From positions 41,094,490-41,158,489 of the forward strand of contig NC_092459.1 in the NCBI RefSeq assembly GCF_047495875.1: 64,000 nucleotides of DNA, in the 5' to 3' direction. Both the position numbers and the translations under genes were made by a program. The notes beneath the pieces are model-generated. The model was not told the origin of the DNA. It did not search any database and was given only the letters and a program-made list of their open reading frames with translations. This DNA comes from Pithys albifrons albifrons. Lineage: Eukaryota > Chordata > Aves > Passeriformes > Thamnophilidae. Shown here in pieces: positions 12,360 to 25,300 of the stretch; position 1 is the stretch's first letter, and every line of letters begins with the position of its first letter.

Positions 12360-15300
12360 CTGTTAAAACAACACACATAGTTTTGATTTTTCATACATGT
12401 ATGTATATGAGTGTGTGTATATCTATACATATATTAATCATAAGAAAAAGAACACTCAGAAACAAAACTTAGGATGCCTGTCATAATCTATGTATTATTA
12501 CAGGTTATTTTTTATTCTGAGGCTACCACTTCTACCAAACTCTCAACTATAAAATCCACAAGGAAAACAAAATATAGCAGGCTAACACCTGCTAAAATGA
12601 AACAAAATCTTTAGCCTTATACTAGCTCACTATTTATTTTTTTAGTCAGGAGTTTGACCAAAACTAACATACAGTAAAATATCAACCTGTAAAACAGCAT
12701 TTATTAGAATAGAACAATATGTATTTCTAAATCTAAGAATACAAAATATGATTATTCTAATAGAAGAAGAGGCAACAGTATACAGGAACTTGCTGAAGAA
12801 GGAGATGATTAAAAATTATTTATCATTAATTTTGCACAATAAAGTTCAAATTCACAGACACACAAATCCTATACCAGCTTTCTCTTGCTTCTGAGGAAAT
12901 ACCCATCTTGCAACTGTTCATGTTCAAACCTTTCTCCAACAATATTTACAAGCTGCTGCCATCAAAAGGAACATAAAACTTGCATAGGGAGTCCCAAAAA
13001 AGCTTTAAAAATGTTTTAAAAAACTAAATGATATAGCTAATACAGGAAATTGTGGTTATTACAGTTTAACGCATGTTTAAATCTTCAAAAGTACAAATCA
13101 TTGATTGTAAAAATACTTTGCTCCTCTTGGTCTCTCTGAAAAAATTTATTATGACCAGGAAAGAACGACTGTAGATAGTTACAATTTCTGCATTAGGATA
13201 TTATGAAACCCTTGCAACTAAGAAACAGACCCTTAAGTTATAAAATTAATTTTCTAATAAACTTTTTCTTAGTTACTTTTCACAGATTTTTAAAATAGAC
13301 TGCAGAACACATAATTATTTCCTTTCTATAGATTTAATTACCTACACTGCTTCTAGTACAAAGCATGAAAAATATCTTATTAATGTTTTTGATGATTAAA
13401 ATTTTTACTTTAACTGTAGGAAATCACAGAAATACAGTAAAGAACAGACCTTGAAAGCATCTTCTGAAAAGTCTCCTTTTCCATTATTCTGGGTGTTGTA
13501 ATTAATTTACAGTCATTTTCTATGGTAATAGCCTCTCCAGTACCAAATATTCTTTCAAATGCCTACCAATATTAAGCCAACTATTTGAGCAGGACTTAAT
13601 TTATTACTGCCTTAAGTAATGTAAGGTCACGAATGAAGGCTTCATCAGCTATTTAAATCAAATACCTTATTTAATTTTGTGACAAATAACACTAGGTTTC
13701 TCATTTTACTGCTGTTTCCCAGGAGTAGCCTCATATGAGAGGCGGAGATATGAAATATAAATTTAGGTTAATACACCATTTTCACAATACTTGACAATTC
13801 TTCACTTTTACATTTATAAGAATGATTACTTAATGACTAGCCAATTGTAGTTTTATTCTAGATGACTTGGAACATGAAAGAAACCCAACTCATTGATATA
13901 GAAGTCAATGAAAATACAATACAACCAACATACTATTTCTTTTTGAAAACTATGCTTTTCAATTTAACAGTACCTTTTTCTTAGCAAAGATTTTGGCTTG
14001 AAAAATTATTGTGCCGCACTGAAAAAGCAAGTACTATTCAAACCATGAATTCCATTTTTATTTATAGGATTGACAAATCTCAAATATATCCAAATATCTG
14101 TTTTAAACTGATGTCTTTGGTGAAGAAAAAAAATGTATATAATGCAAGTACTTCATGTACTTTTAATCAAGTTTCTTCACATTTTAATGGCTGAATTTCA
14201 GGATTACAACAGTTTTCACTGTTAATGTTCTGGCATAGTTATTCTGCTTGTCAGACTGCAGACGGAAAGCTTATTTGTATTGCATCAAGTTTTGTATACA
14301 TAATGTTCTAATGTGTACTTGATGTGTCATCTTCAAAATTCATTTCATGTTCATGAATGAGACTATTATAAAGTGTTAATGGGTTTCCCAGAGACCTGCT
14401 GATTATGTTGGTGCTATCAGTGTTCAATCAGCAATTTTTATGACCTCCTTAGTCATTTGAGGTTTCTAATTTCCCAGTTATTTTATTTTGAGATTTCTTG
14501 CCAGGACTTTGTAATTGGTTATATTTGCCCTTTTCCCTCCCATTCCTTGTAGCTGGTTTCAGAAGCCATTATAAACACCATATAAAGTTCACACTGATGA
14601 ACACCATTTACAGCACTCATAACAAAGGTTCTATGGAGAGAAACTCACAATTGCAACTGGTGACAACAGAATTGAACTAACAAAACACTATCTTGCACAA
14701 TATGCATATTATTTAAAGCAGCAGGTTTTAAACAAAAGCAGAAACACTTCTGTCTAAATTAAATCCAGTGTAAGTATCTTCAGAACTGAATGACAGAAAC
14801 TTTTCACAATAACATATTTGAATATGTATGGCTTTACACATACAGGTCACTTGATAGTAGTCTGATTGTTAATACCCTTAAATATCTCCTTGAGTTATCT
14901 TAAACTACTGCATGTAGGAATATATTGTTACAGCTTCTCTTAAACTTCAACTGTGCAGTGTAAAACACCTTTTTTTCTCCATATTTCTCAGAAATTACAT
15001 ATACCAAAGCCCTAGAACATGTAATTTTAAGAATAGGAAAAAGATACTTACAAAAATAAAAATAATTTCCTGTTCTCTTTTCCTATTGCAAAATAGTAAC
15101 ACCAGAGATCAAGACTGACTTGGTAAGTAGCAATAAACGAACACATGGTCCAGAAGAACCAGAGCTGTGTAACAAGTTAGAAAAATGGACCTCAGCTTGT
15201 TTTCTGGAAAGATGCTAAGGAACATTAAGAGTAGAATAAAGATCAATAAAAAATAAAATTCATAAAAAGGTGGTTAAGAAATAAATATAATTTTTTAAAA

Positions 15301-16488
15301 TAATGGTATTGTGACCAGAATCTAGACTTTCATTCCACATGCTATTCATTTTTAAGCAGGTACTGACAAATCAATACACAACATTCAAAATCACAATACA
15401 GTCAACGCATAATATTCTTTGAAAGTTGTCTCTGTAGGAACATAATAAGGATTTAAAAAGCTACAAGAGCAAGGAATTGCAGAGAAAAAGATTACCCTAA
15501 GATTTCTTTAAACCAACTCCCCATGTGGTTGAAAAAATAAAGAATACCTTTCCTCATAATTGCATTTTATTCCAAACAGTAAGTACAAGTGCATAATCCA
15601 AACCCAGTAGTTTTTCTCTTAAAGATCAGTAAAGCAGCAGACAGAAATGCAACACCATGCACAGAAGTCCACAGTTTTATAAAGGTATTAGAAGATTTGC
15701 TTTTTTAAATTTGTCATTTGCAGAAACAACCTATTTTGAAAGCTGAAAACATTTTTTCCCCTGTCTGCATATTAATATTAGTCAAGACTTCTACAGATCA
15801 AATCTTTTCCAGATAAACCAGTGAAATCCCTTCCTTCTTAAAGAACTGGTTGCCACTGGATGGCAGAATCCGTTTTTCACACAAAGTGAATGAGATGCAA
15901 TATTCTTCAGCTTTCTCTTGCAAAAATGATTTATGCCTAGAATTCAAAACAAAGTATGGAAAATTTAAACAGAATACAATCTAAGTGCTATTCTCAAAAA
16001 ACGGAATTTCAAGCCATTTTTACATAAGCATGAATCAATTGGAAAGATCACTGAGAAACAACTCTTGACACAAACCCGACAATACACAAGACGGCTCCAA
16101 TGCAAATGTATAAACCTCTTATTTTTTACTTCAGTAAACTTTCCGATTTTTTCTCACGGAATTTATTTTTACAACTAAAGCCTTTATGAGTAAATGAGAT
16201 TACACCTAAAGAAGGTATTCGAAATGAGGCATTTTCATTAAAAAGATATTTGTGTGTTGGTGCTCTAACTGCAATTTAAAAGTAGGATTAAATTGTTTAA
16301 GTCCTTAAAGTAATATTCATGAATGAGTCCATATGATTCAGTCTGCAGGCAAGTTAGAGCTCAGAAACGCAGGTGCTTTAGCCACACAGTAGTGACAAGT
16401 GTCTGCTCCAAATAGCACAGGCCATCAGCACTTTAGACAAGAGTTTCAGTCATGCACCTCATTAGCTAGACCTTTTAGTTCTACAGAG

Positions 16489-16495
16489 TTCAATA
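16489..16495 (+). repeat. Target-site duplication of the SINE, low-coordinate copy
   Basis: TTCAATA adjoins the SINE tail and is repeated at 16801-16807 beside the 5S head. Short but exact. Confidence 0.65.
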
Positions 16496-16800
16496 CGTAT
16501 GTACGTATGGCTCAGCTTCGCAGATGAAAATCTGGGAAGGGCTCTCCCCATGTGGGTGTGGCCCTTCCAGCCTGCACAGTGGATTTTTTAGGTGAGGCAC
16601 AACGTGTGCAGAGCTATTCCCATCCTTTAACTCCTCAGGTTCATCTGCGACGGCCGAGCGAGCTTGGACAGTGACAGTGAAGTCCTCAGGACTAGAACCT
16701 ACAGCCCTGGGTATTCCCAGGAGGTCTCCCATCCAAGTACTAACCAGAGCTGACCCTGCTTAGCTTCTGAGATCTGATGGGATTGGGTGTCAGGGAGGCA
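16496..16800 (-). mobile_element. Complete 5S rRNA-derived SINE with a LINE-derived body and tail
   Basis: On the minus strand the element starts with a clearly 5S-like head (16800 to about 16697): AGAAGCTAAGCAGGGT, GGTTAGTACTTGGATGGGAG, then CCTGGGAATACC. These include the box A-like and box C-like parts of the 5S internal promoter. The body (about 16688-16540) is colinear with 59759-59914 of the LINE 5' UTR: GTCCTGAGG, GTCCAAGCT, GCAGATGAACC, GTGCCTC, AAAAATCCA, GCGCAGGCT-like, and GAAGGG. The end (about 16540-16505) resembles the LINE 3' UTR, and a short ACGTACATACGT-type tail follows. The 7-bp direct repeat TTCAATA flanks it (16489-16495 and 16801-16807). It is non-coding and would have been transcribed by RNA polymerase III. 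Confidence 0.9.
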
Positions 16801-16807
16801 TTCAATA
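16801..16807 (+). repeat. Target-site duplication of the SINE, high-coordinate copy
   Basis: TTCAATA directly beside the 5S-like head, matching 16489-16495. Confidence 0.65.
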
Positions 16808-18611
16808 AATATTTTACAGAAGATACTATAGCACTCTCCCTCACCCAAACAAAAGGGTGCTAATTACAAGTCCCACTAAAAGCTGAGATCTTTCACTCTC
16901 CAGATCACTTTATGCATTAAGACTAGTTGACAGAAACACCTTGCAGGTGCAATTAATCTCAGTATCACAAGTATTCACTTTGTGGCCCAATGTGCTCTTA
17001 AGTCAGCTTCAAGGTACAATGCCAGCATTTTAGCAGCAGCTTCTATATTCAGTATGGATGTGCACAGGCAGAGCATCATATCTCTTTATCTAATCTGCCA
17101 CAGCAACTCTAGAAAAAATAAAACCATGTTTAATTAGTAATTTATCCAGAAACTACATTTGGATGTTATGTCTCTGAATTATGATGTATCTACAGGACAT
17201 TCTCTTCATATTTCTCATTCCAAGAGATTTTGTCCTGTCCACATTAATTTTTCCAGTTTTTATGTAATACTAGACAAATTCTTTCATTGTCTGAAATAAA
17301 AGAATGTTGGTAATCTATATTAATTTCCATAGCATAACCTAAACTGAATGTTCTATAATGATGACTTTTTCTGTCATACTAGAACAAAGTAATAAGATTA
17401 CTACCTATTTAACTTAGAGATAATCCATTGCACTCATAAACTAAGGTTAAGCTTTCAGCATTTTCTTTGTTCACTGACTTAATTTTAATGTAGATATATT
17501 TTATTCAAAGTACCTTATATATCTCAGGTGCAACAAATCCCATTCTGCAGTCAGCTGTTCTATTGCACTTTCAGCTACAAAGATAATTGATCTAACTAGT
17601 AATAGCATGACTACTAATCCATGCTTTTTTACAGAAAAACTATGAAATTCAGGATACAACGTTCTAAAGTCCCTTGTCCGTATACATAAATACTCTCTAG
17701 GTCACCTTTCCTCTCTGTCGTACTTTGAAATGTCGTTGGTTAAAACATGTACCTATGCACACACATATATACACACAAATATATGTTTTTATATGTATGC
17801 CTATACACTCACACATTTTAATAAATACATTCTGACTACCTTTCCAAATTATGAACATTTAGTAGTCTCCCCTGCTTTTTAACTATACATCTCTACACTC
17901 AAAGCACTTTTATGCCAGTGTGAACCCTATTTTGTTACTGAAGGTACACTCGAAAATAAACATAGATGTTATACTTGGGGACTTTCATAGTTTCCCTCTT
18001 CTGATGATACTTTTCATATTCTGCTACTTCCATGAAAAAGTGGTAGCTCATGAGATTTAGGGAAAAAAACCCAACTATATTACCAGCATAAAGGTTAAAT
18101 TATTTTTTATTATCTTAGGAGAACTATTTGAGAATATAATTTCCTACCTGCCCCAAAGTCTGAAATGTGTTCTTTCAAAGTGCACGGATACATTTTAAGC
18201 AAAGGCTCATAACATGTAAAAGAAAAACTGCATGATGTTTGGATCTGCTCCATTTAGCACCAAATCATATCAGTGAGATTTTATTGGACTTAAGGGGAAA
18301 ATTTTTGCAGGAACAAGTAGCATACACAAAGATATGAAAATTATACAAGCATACCAAATAGAGCTTATGATTGGCTTTGGGCCATAATCAGCATTAAAAT
18401 TTCTTCAACTAAGTACAAATTATGTCTCATCCAAAGTGTAGTACCTGAAGAGTTATGTGCTATAAAGGAAGCTTGGAGTAAAACACGTTAGATGCAAGTA
18501 ACAAAAGGCACCAGAGAACCAGCAGCTGGTTTCAAAGCTGTATGTGCTACAAGTGACTAGACCAGATTTAAAAGCAATTCTTCCATGGGATGGGCTACCC
18601 ATGTCACTATT

Positions 18612-18835
18612 AGGGGCATTTCACAGAGTCATTTACTTTGGAGATCATCTAGCTCCCTCCAGCCCCACTGCTCAAAGCAGTATCACCTACACCTGTGCAG
18701 CAACTAGCAATAAGGATGGAGACTCTACAGTCTTTCTGGGCAGGGCATACCACTGTTTGACCACTTCACACTAAAAAATTCAGTTTCTGTGTTCCAATGA
18801 AATTTCATGTGTTTTAATTCTCCTACATTCTGATA
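18612..18835 (-). mobile_element. CR1 LINE fragment, antisense on the plus strand
   Basis: The plus strand reads GGAGATCATCTAGCTCCCTC, CTGCTCAAAGCAGTATCACC, GGAGACTCTACAG and TTTCTGGGCAGG. These are the complements of standard CR1 3'-region blocks. Both ends are diffuse, and the copy is old and truncated. Confidence 0.8.
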
Positions 18836-18867
18836 GAGTACACAAGAGTAAAAAAGTATCCTGAGGG

Positions 18868-18890
18868 GAAAAGTATATATATATATATAT
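18868..18890 (+). repeat. AT dinucleotide microsatellite
   Basis: A short run of TA/AT dinucleotides close to the end of the antisense CR1 fragment. Confidence 0.7.
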
Positions 18891-19278
18891 GAAAGGATCA
18901 TCTCTACTTGAAGTTACCATAACACAAAAACTAGGAAAATTGCTACAATTTTACTTTATTTGGAATGCTGCTTCTAAATCCTGGCTAAGCATTTCCTCTC
19001 CAGACATTCAGACTTCATGTTTGCCAAAACACTGAAACAGTTACTTTACTGATTTACTCAGTTCTCAGAAATATAAAAACTCTGGACAGGTTATAAAAAT
19101 GAGTGCTCTTCAACAGAAAAACTTGCTTTAAAGAAGAACCAGACTCCACCCAGGGAACAGAACAATTCCATTAAGAAAAAAAAAAAGCAGCAATTATGGA
19201 AACACAGTTACTCCTTGAAAAAAGTAGTCAGTAAAAAAGGACAAAAAATCAAAGAATAAAAAGCCTCCATCTCTGGGG

Positions 19279-19338
19279 ATTTTTTTTTGTTTGGCTGGTT
19301 TTTTGGTTTTGGTTTCTTTTTTTGTTGTTTTTTTTTTC
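19279..19338 (+). repeat. T/G-rich low-complexity tract
   Basis: Runs of T interrupted by GG and GTTG. It could mark the tail of an old retroelement on the opposite strand, but no body is recognisable beside it. Confidence 0.6.
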
Positions 19339-22300
19339 AAATTCTAAGTCCTACTATCTGGTCTCTTGAAGAAAGAAGAAGGATCTATTAAAAATCAAGA
19401 GTTTTTAGGGAAAACATTTACATTCATATATGACAGCTAAGAGTTTACATGCCCTGAGCAATTTCAACCAAAATCCTTCTAAGTCTATAGATACATTGTC
19501 ACCAACTTTATATGAACAACACTATACAAATAACTGCAGCAGTCGTAGCTTTTCTATAGACTTCTGTATTATTCACCCATTTATTGTTGTATTAAAAATA
19601 CTACATTGAGAGACTCTCTCGTTCAATGCATAAATTAAACTCAAAGACTTCTGCACGTATAGACCCCAAATCAGTTTGATGGAAATGACAGGACAGCACT
19701 ATAGCTCCAAGCTTTCACTGCTCTGAGTTAGAACACTGAAACAGCGAGGGGGATCTCCTCCCCTCACTGAAAGGATTGTTTTGTGTTCATCAGAGTTGTT
19801 ATAATATGACAAAAGTTTATAGACAGAGAGATTATACCCTGTGGTGACTTGATTTGTGGAAATGGATATCAAAGTGTTTCAGAAAGAATTTTCCATAAAA
19901 GCAAATGTTTCTACTGCACAACAAATGTACATGAATTTTGGCATCCAAATAGACACAGAGGCAAGATTCTGATTTCAGAGACACTATTTTAAACTCCAAA
20001 GTATCTGATGTCAAGAGAATTATTCCAGATTATAGCAATGAAATGGAATGAGAACATAGCCTCCCTTTACAGCTTTCGGATGCCATTTCTAAATTACACA
20101 CAAAAATTACCTTGAACTAAGGCAGCTGAAGGAAATTTGGCAACAATTGTGGTATTTCCTAATACCTTCAGAAGTTAAAATCTTATGAGGATAAAAGGAT
20201 TTGAGTTTAATTTAATCACTTTTTATCCATATTAAATGTAACCAAAGTAAAAAAGCATTTCTTCCTCATAAATTTAAAAATATCTTAATGCTGTGCAAAG
20301 CTAAAACCATGTGAGAGTGAAATAGAAAAATCTCTACAAATTTGAAAACATTTTATTCTGGACTGCTGTGTATTGACATCTCCACTATCACTATAACCCT
20401 GACTTTTCTAGATGGAAGAATGAAACAGATGTTTATATGTCACAGCATATTATTCTTCAGGTTGTGGTGTTTTGGTTGGTTTGATGTCTTTTTTTTTTTT
20501 CCAATTCAGAGAATGCTCTCATAATTTCTCACACTTGTGTACAACTAAAAGAGACTCCTAGCTCTGCTGATGGCATAATGGTCTTGTAAGTTATTCCCCT
20601 TGTCAAACACAGTGTGTCTCTAAGAGGGAAAAAACCCCAACCCACTGTTAGATGCAGACTGAACAAAAATAACTGTAATAAAAGAGTTAATACAGTTAAT
20701 AGAGTTAAAACCCTGTCCTAGTTGTTCAAGAATATAGACACTGCAAGACAAAGGGAGAAACCCAACAAATAAAAAGGAAAGAAAAGGACATTGAAAAAGG
20801 AACTATGCAAGTTCTGGCCATTGAAGTTAGTCTATTACCATGAAGCATAAGCACTGAAGCCTGCTTTTATAACCAATATAAAATGGTTTTAGATAACTTT
20901 TCCCAATTAAAGAGATTATGAAATGATATATGATAGGAAAGTACACACAAACTACTTTTTCAAAGTTGAATTCTTCGAAATAAAGTGAACCTTTTAGTCG
21001 TATAGCTCCTCTATGCAAAAATCTTTTAAAAACATTTAAAACAGCTTGGTGATTTCTAACTGAACCCCTTGATGAACCACGTCAGTCTCATTTCTATCAC
21101 TGAAAAACACAGGACATTCTTATCTAGCATAAGAGATTCATGTCTCAAGAAGCATATGGAAACTTGTGCTAATTAAAGACAAACTTTAAAATCAGAAAAA
21201 CTATATTTAGAAATATTTTGAGGGTGAGTTAACCTATTAAATGTTACAGCAGATGAGAATTAGTTTATACGTCTCTCATCTTTGAAAATTCTCGCTTTGA
21301 GGTTACATTTCTTAAAAAATGAAAAACAATTTTGGTCTTTGGTATAATTCTAATTAGACTTTAAAATACTACCTTGTATTTCACTTTAACTGAAGACCAA
21401 ATACTCCTAAGAACGAAAGCCTGCCTTCAGGTATGCTATCAAAGTAAAGCAGACTGCTGCATTCTTCCATAGTTGTACTATGAAATTCCACTGAGAAATG
21501 GCTATTCCCTGAACAGGATGCAGCAGAAGCACATTATTCACTTTCCAGTCTTAATTATCAAAATGACTAAAACTACTTTGAGTTGTTTTAATTAAAAACT
21601 TCACAGATCTCTCTGCATGTACCTTATACCAAAAGCCTGTATTCATTCAATGATGTAAATGTGACTCCTTAAAGAATGAAAAATTAATGCTTAACAGCTC
21701 GTTTTCTCAATTTAAATATTTCACTTATTATGATCATTTAATGAGGCCAAAAAACATAACAGCTGCAAAGTCACCAGGTAGATTCAATTGGATTTCAAAT
21801 ATTACAGTGATTAAGTACAATGCTGTGAGCCAGAAAGCTGGATTTTTTTCTTGAGCTACAGGCAGCTGCACTGTGGAAGAGCATGTCTACCTGACATGCT
21901 TCTTGGATTTTTATTGGTCATTGGGTTCACTCTACAAAATTTAATACATGTAAGAAGTCACCCAATTTACACTCAGTTGAATATCATGATTTGGAATCTA
22001 AATAGTATCTTCCTTTGAAAACAAATTGAAACCTGTTTTTAAGAGCAGGGTAACGACATTTCATACTATTTTATACTTTTGAAGCAAAGATATCTTTCAG
22101 TATTATTTTTAATAATCCCTAATTAATTCAATACTATTTTTAAGCATACAAAGGCATCAGTTCCAACTGCTCATGTAGAAACTAGTATTTAATTTGTTAA
22201 CACAGAAGCCACTCCAGGATAATGTTTTCAAACTATTTACTTCAGCTTGCCCTTAACACATGACAAATTATTTCTTTCTACAAAACCTAAAAATAGAAAA

Positions 22301-25300
22301 AAAAAACCTTATAGAATGCTCTGAAAGGTAATTATAGTTTAAATTAGAAATGTTTTTAACACAAGTAAAAATGAAAGAATGGCAAACAGAATAATAGTCC
22401 CACACAGGAATAACTATTGCTGGCATAATCTAACAGCTCAATTTGCTTATCTATTTCAGTTAATTTCATACTTCTGCTACCCAAGAAGGCAGTACCATTT
22501 TACAATATAGATGTTAAATGACTATTTCTTAAATTTTATAAGGGAAGACTACAAACACAGTCAGTATTTCTTTCTACAACAACATAGCTATTTTGTTCTA
22601 CCAAATTACAGTGAAATCAGTAGCACTCAGATGTTTTCCTGCAATAGGAAAATAAAACATAGGTGAGGAATGATGAACTTGTGTGGTAAGAACACCAATG
22701 GGTGGGAACAATGAACGTTTAAGTATCAAAAGACAAAAAGTACAACAGTTTAAAAATATTTAGAATATTTGTTTAATTACTTCTGATTTTAAACCACATT
22801 TGTTTGTGTATTACCATCAACAATGAATCAAATATGCTACAATGGAAAAAAGAAACATATACTCTCACAAACACCCGAGATCCATCTCTCAAATAAGTCA
22901 AACAAAACCTGAAAACCTGCTCTTTGGTAGATTAAAACCTGCTCTGTGGAGATTACTCTTCCACACTGGCTGCATCTCTTAGTAATACACTACATGTAGT
23001 GTAGCTGAGACTCATAGCTGCCATATCTGGTTTTGTTTTTTATTAAAACAAAACCCTAAACCAGTTATGAGAATGAAAAGGTTTCTTAGAAGTGGTGTTT
23101 TTCTGTTAAAAAAAAAAGCCCCTTTTTTCCTTTTGGGTATTAAGAACTAGTTTCATTGGATGAATCTTTACACAAATTAAAATCCCGACAGGTAAAAGCA
23201 GGTACTTTGTTAGATTACTTCTAGGGACAGGCAGATGCATCTACTCCCACAGTGGCTCAGCAGGTGTTTTTGAGCAGCTGGTGCCCTTTACTGGTTTGCT
23301 TTTATAAGTGTTCCCATCAGATTTTCAACCATTTTAGAGGCAGTACTGCACAATATACACACACTTGGCAGCTGTGTAGAAAATGAAACAGGCACAATGT
23401 TTTATTCAAATCAGATGCAGTCAGTTTTACCTCATGTCAATATTAAAAGATGCATTTCCATATTCATATTTACTACTGCACAAAAAGGAGCAATCCAAGT
23501 AACTGTAAGAATCTCTCATATGGCAGTATCTACTAAATATTTTAAAGCAATTTTTCCTTAATATATCATAGACAGCCATGCTGGTTTAAAGAACAGACGA
23601 AAAGAAATTAAATTCTCTATACTGACCAGTACAGATAATGTCACTATTAAACTTTGACCCATATCGCCAATTAATTGTTATTTTTGCACTTATAGTGCCC
23701 CAGAAGAAATAACTCAGATTTTACAGCACTCTTCAATAAAAAGAAGGTTATACACTAGTAATACTTAGAATAAACAGAGTCTCTCTAAATTAGAAGATCC
23801 GTTTAATTTTCAATTACAACCTCACTAATGAAAGGACATTTGAAAACATTGTTTTATATTCACATGGATTTTTTCTTGCTTTATCTACATTTATCAGTGT
23901 TTTTCACAAGTAGTCATTAATAACAAGCCCTTGAAAATAAAAATGTGCCCAGACTGACACAACAAGGAGCATATTAATCAGTTTCTCACAGAATCCTTGC
24001 CACACTCAACATCTCCACTGTCTTAAATGTGGCTTATTCATGTAACACAACCATCAAACTTCTATGGGCAAAGCAAGATTAAGAAAAAATGATCAGATTG
24101 TATTCTAAGCACTCAATTTTAAGACACGACAACACAGAGAAAGGTATTAGATTACAGATACTTTTTCACCTCTGTGAAAAGTCATCTGAAAAATTTATGT
24201 AGATGAGCTAAGGCAACACATACTGAAAAGGAAACCTTTCTTCAGTCCAATTCTAAAAGGATCAAACTTGCCCAGTGTCAAATGAAAGCAAATAAACCTG
24301 CTGTCAGCCTATCTAAAAGGCAGGTTTATGACAGAATTAGAGAGAGAACACTGTTTTGGAATAAGAAAGAAGTTACATTGCAAATTGCTGTGTTGGTTGC
24401 TTCTTTAAATTAAAGACACATTGTGCAATATGGAAATGTGGGTGCAGTGGTTATCTGATAATCTCAGTAAACCAAATATAATTTCTCCAATAATCCTGGT
24501 AAACCAAAAGTTTAAGAAAGTATCTGCAATACTTCCTCATTCTTATGGGACAATAGCAAAAGCCTGTTTTGATTATACTTTCCTGGTGGATAGTCTTCCA
24601 CTTTGTATACATATAATCTGCTTTTAAGTGGTCATGGTACCGTGCTTCATCATACTACAAATGAAAGCCACATCATACAAATAGGCCAGGAAGGATGTAG
24701 TTTGAGCAAATACAGGCTTACATCTGATCAGTTATATAGTGCCTAGCTCCAAAACTCATGTGAGACATGATGTATTTGCTTCCTTTACCTACATTCCTCT
24801 GCATCCCAAAAGAGATGAACTATGGCATTACTTCCACAATGGTGGATTGACACATATTGTTTCCATACGCACAGGCTGTTGCTCAGTGAAAGCCACCTTT
24901 TGCTCTTCATAGAACCTGTCATAAGATCACATTTCACTTCTCATTGCTCTCCAATTATTCATCATCATCCTCTCTTTTTTGTATCCTACATACATCTGCA
25001 TAAGGGGCATAGATTTGCTTGATTGTCCTTTTTGCATACAGATATTTGGTTTGTTTGTTTAAAATAGTAAAAACCTGGCAAGCTGAGGGAGGAAAAGAGA
25101 AGGGTATGTAAAATAGTGTTGTGCTAAAACTGTTACTGTCTTTTTTAAGTCCACAGTAATCTTAGACTGAGAATGGATAAGGCAAAGATTCCAGAGAAGT
25201 CATACCTGCCTAACACAGAGAAGCTTCAGAGAAAATAATTTCAATTCTCATCCTATGCAAAGAGACAGGTTCTCTCAAAGACTATAATAGTATCAAACAT

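Noticed and set aside
16697..16800. 5S ribosomal RNA gene
   Set aside because: It lacks the first part of 5S and is diverged. It continues directly into LINE-derived sequence and sits inside a target duplication, so it is a SINE head and not an rRNA gene.
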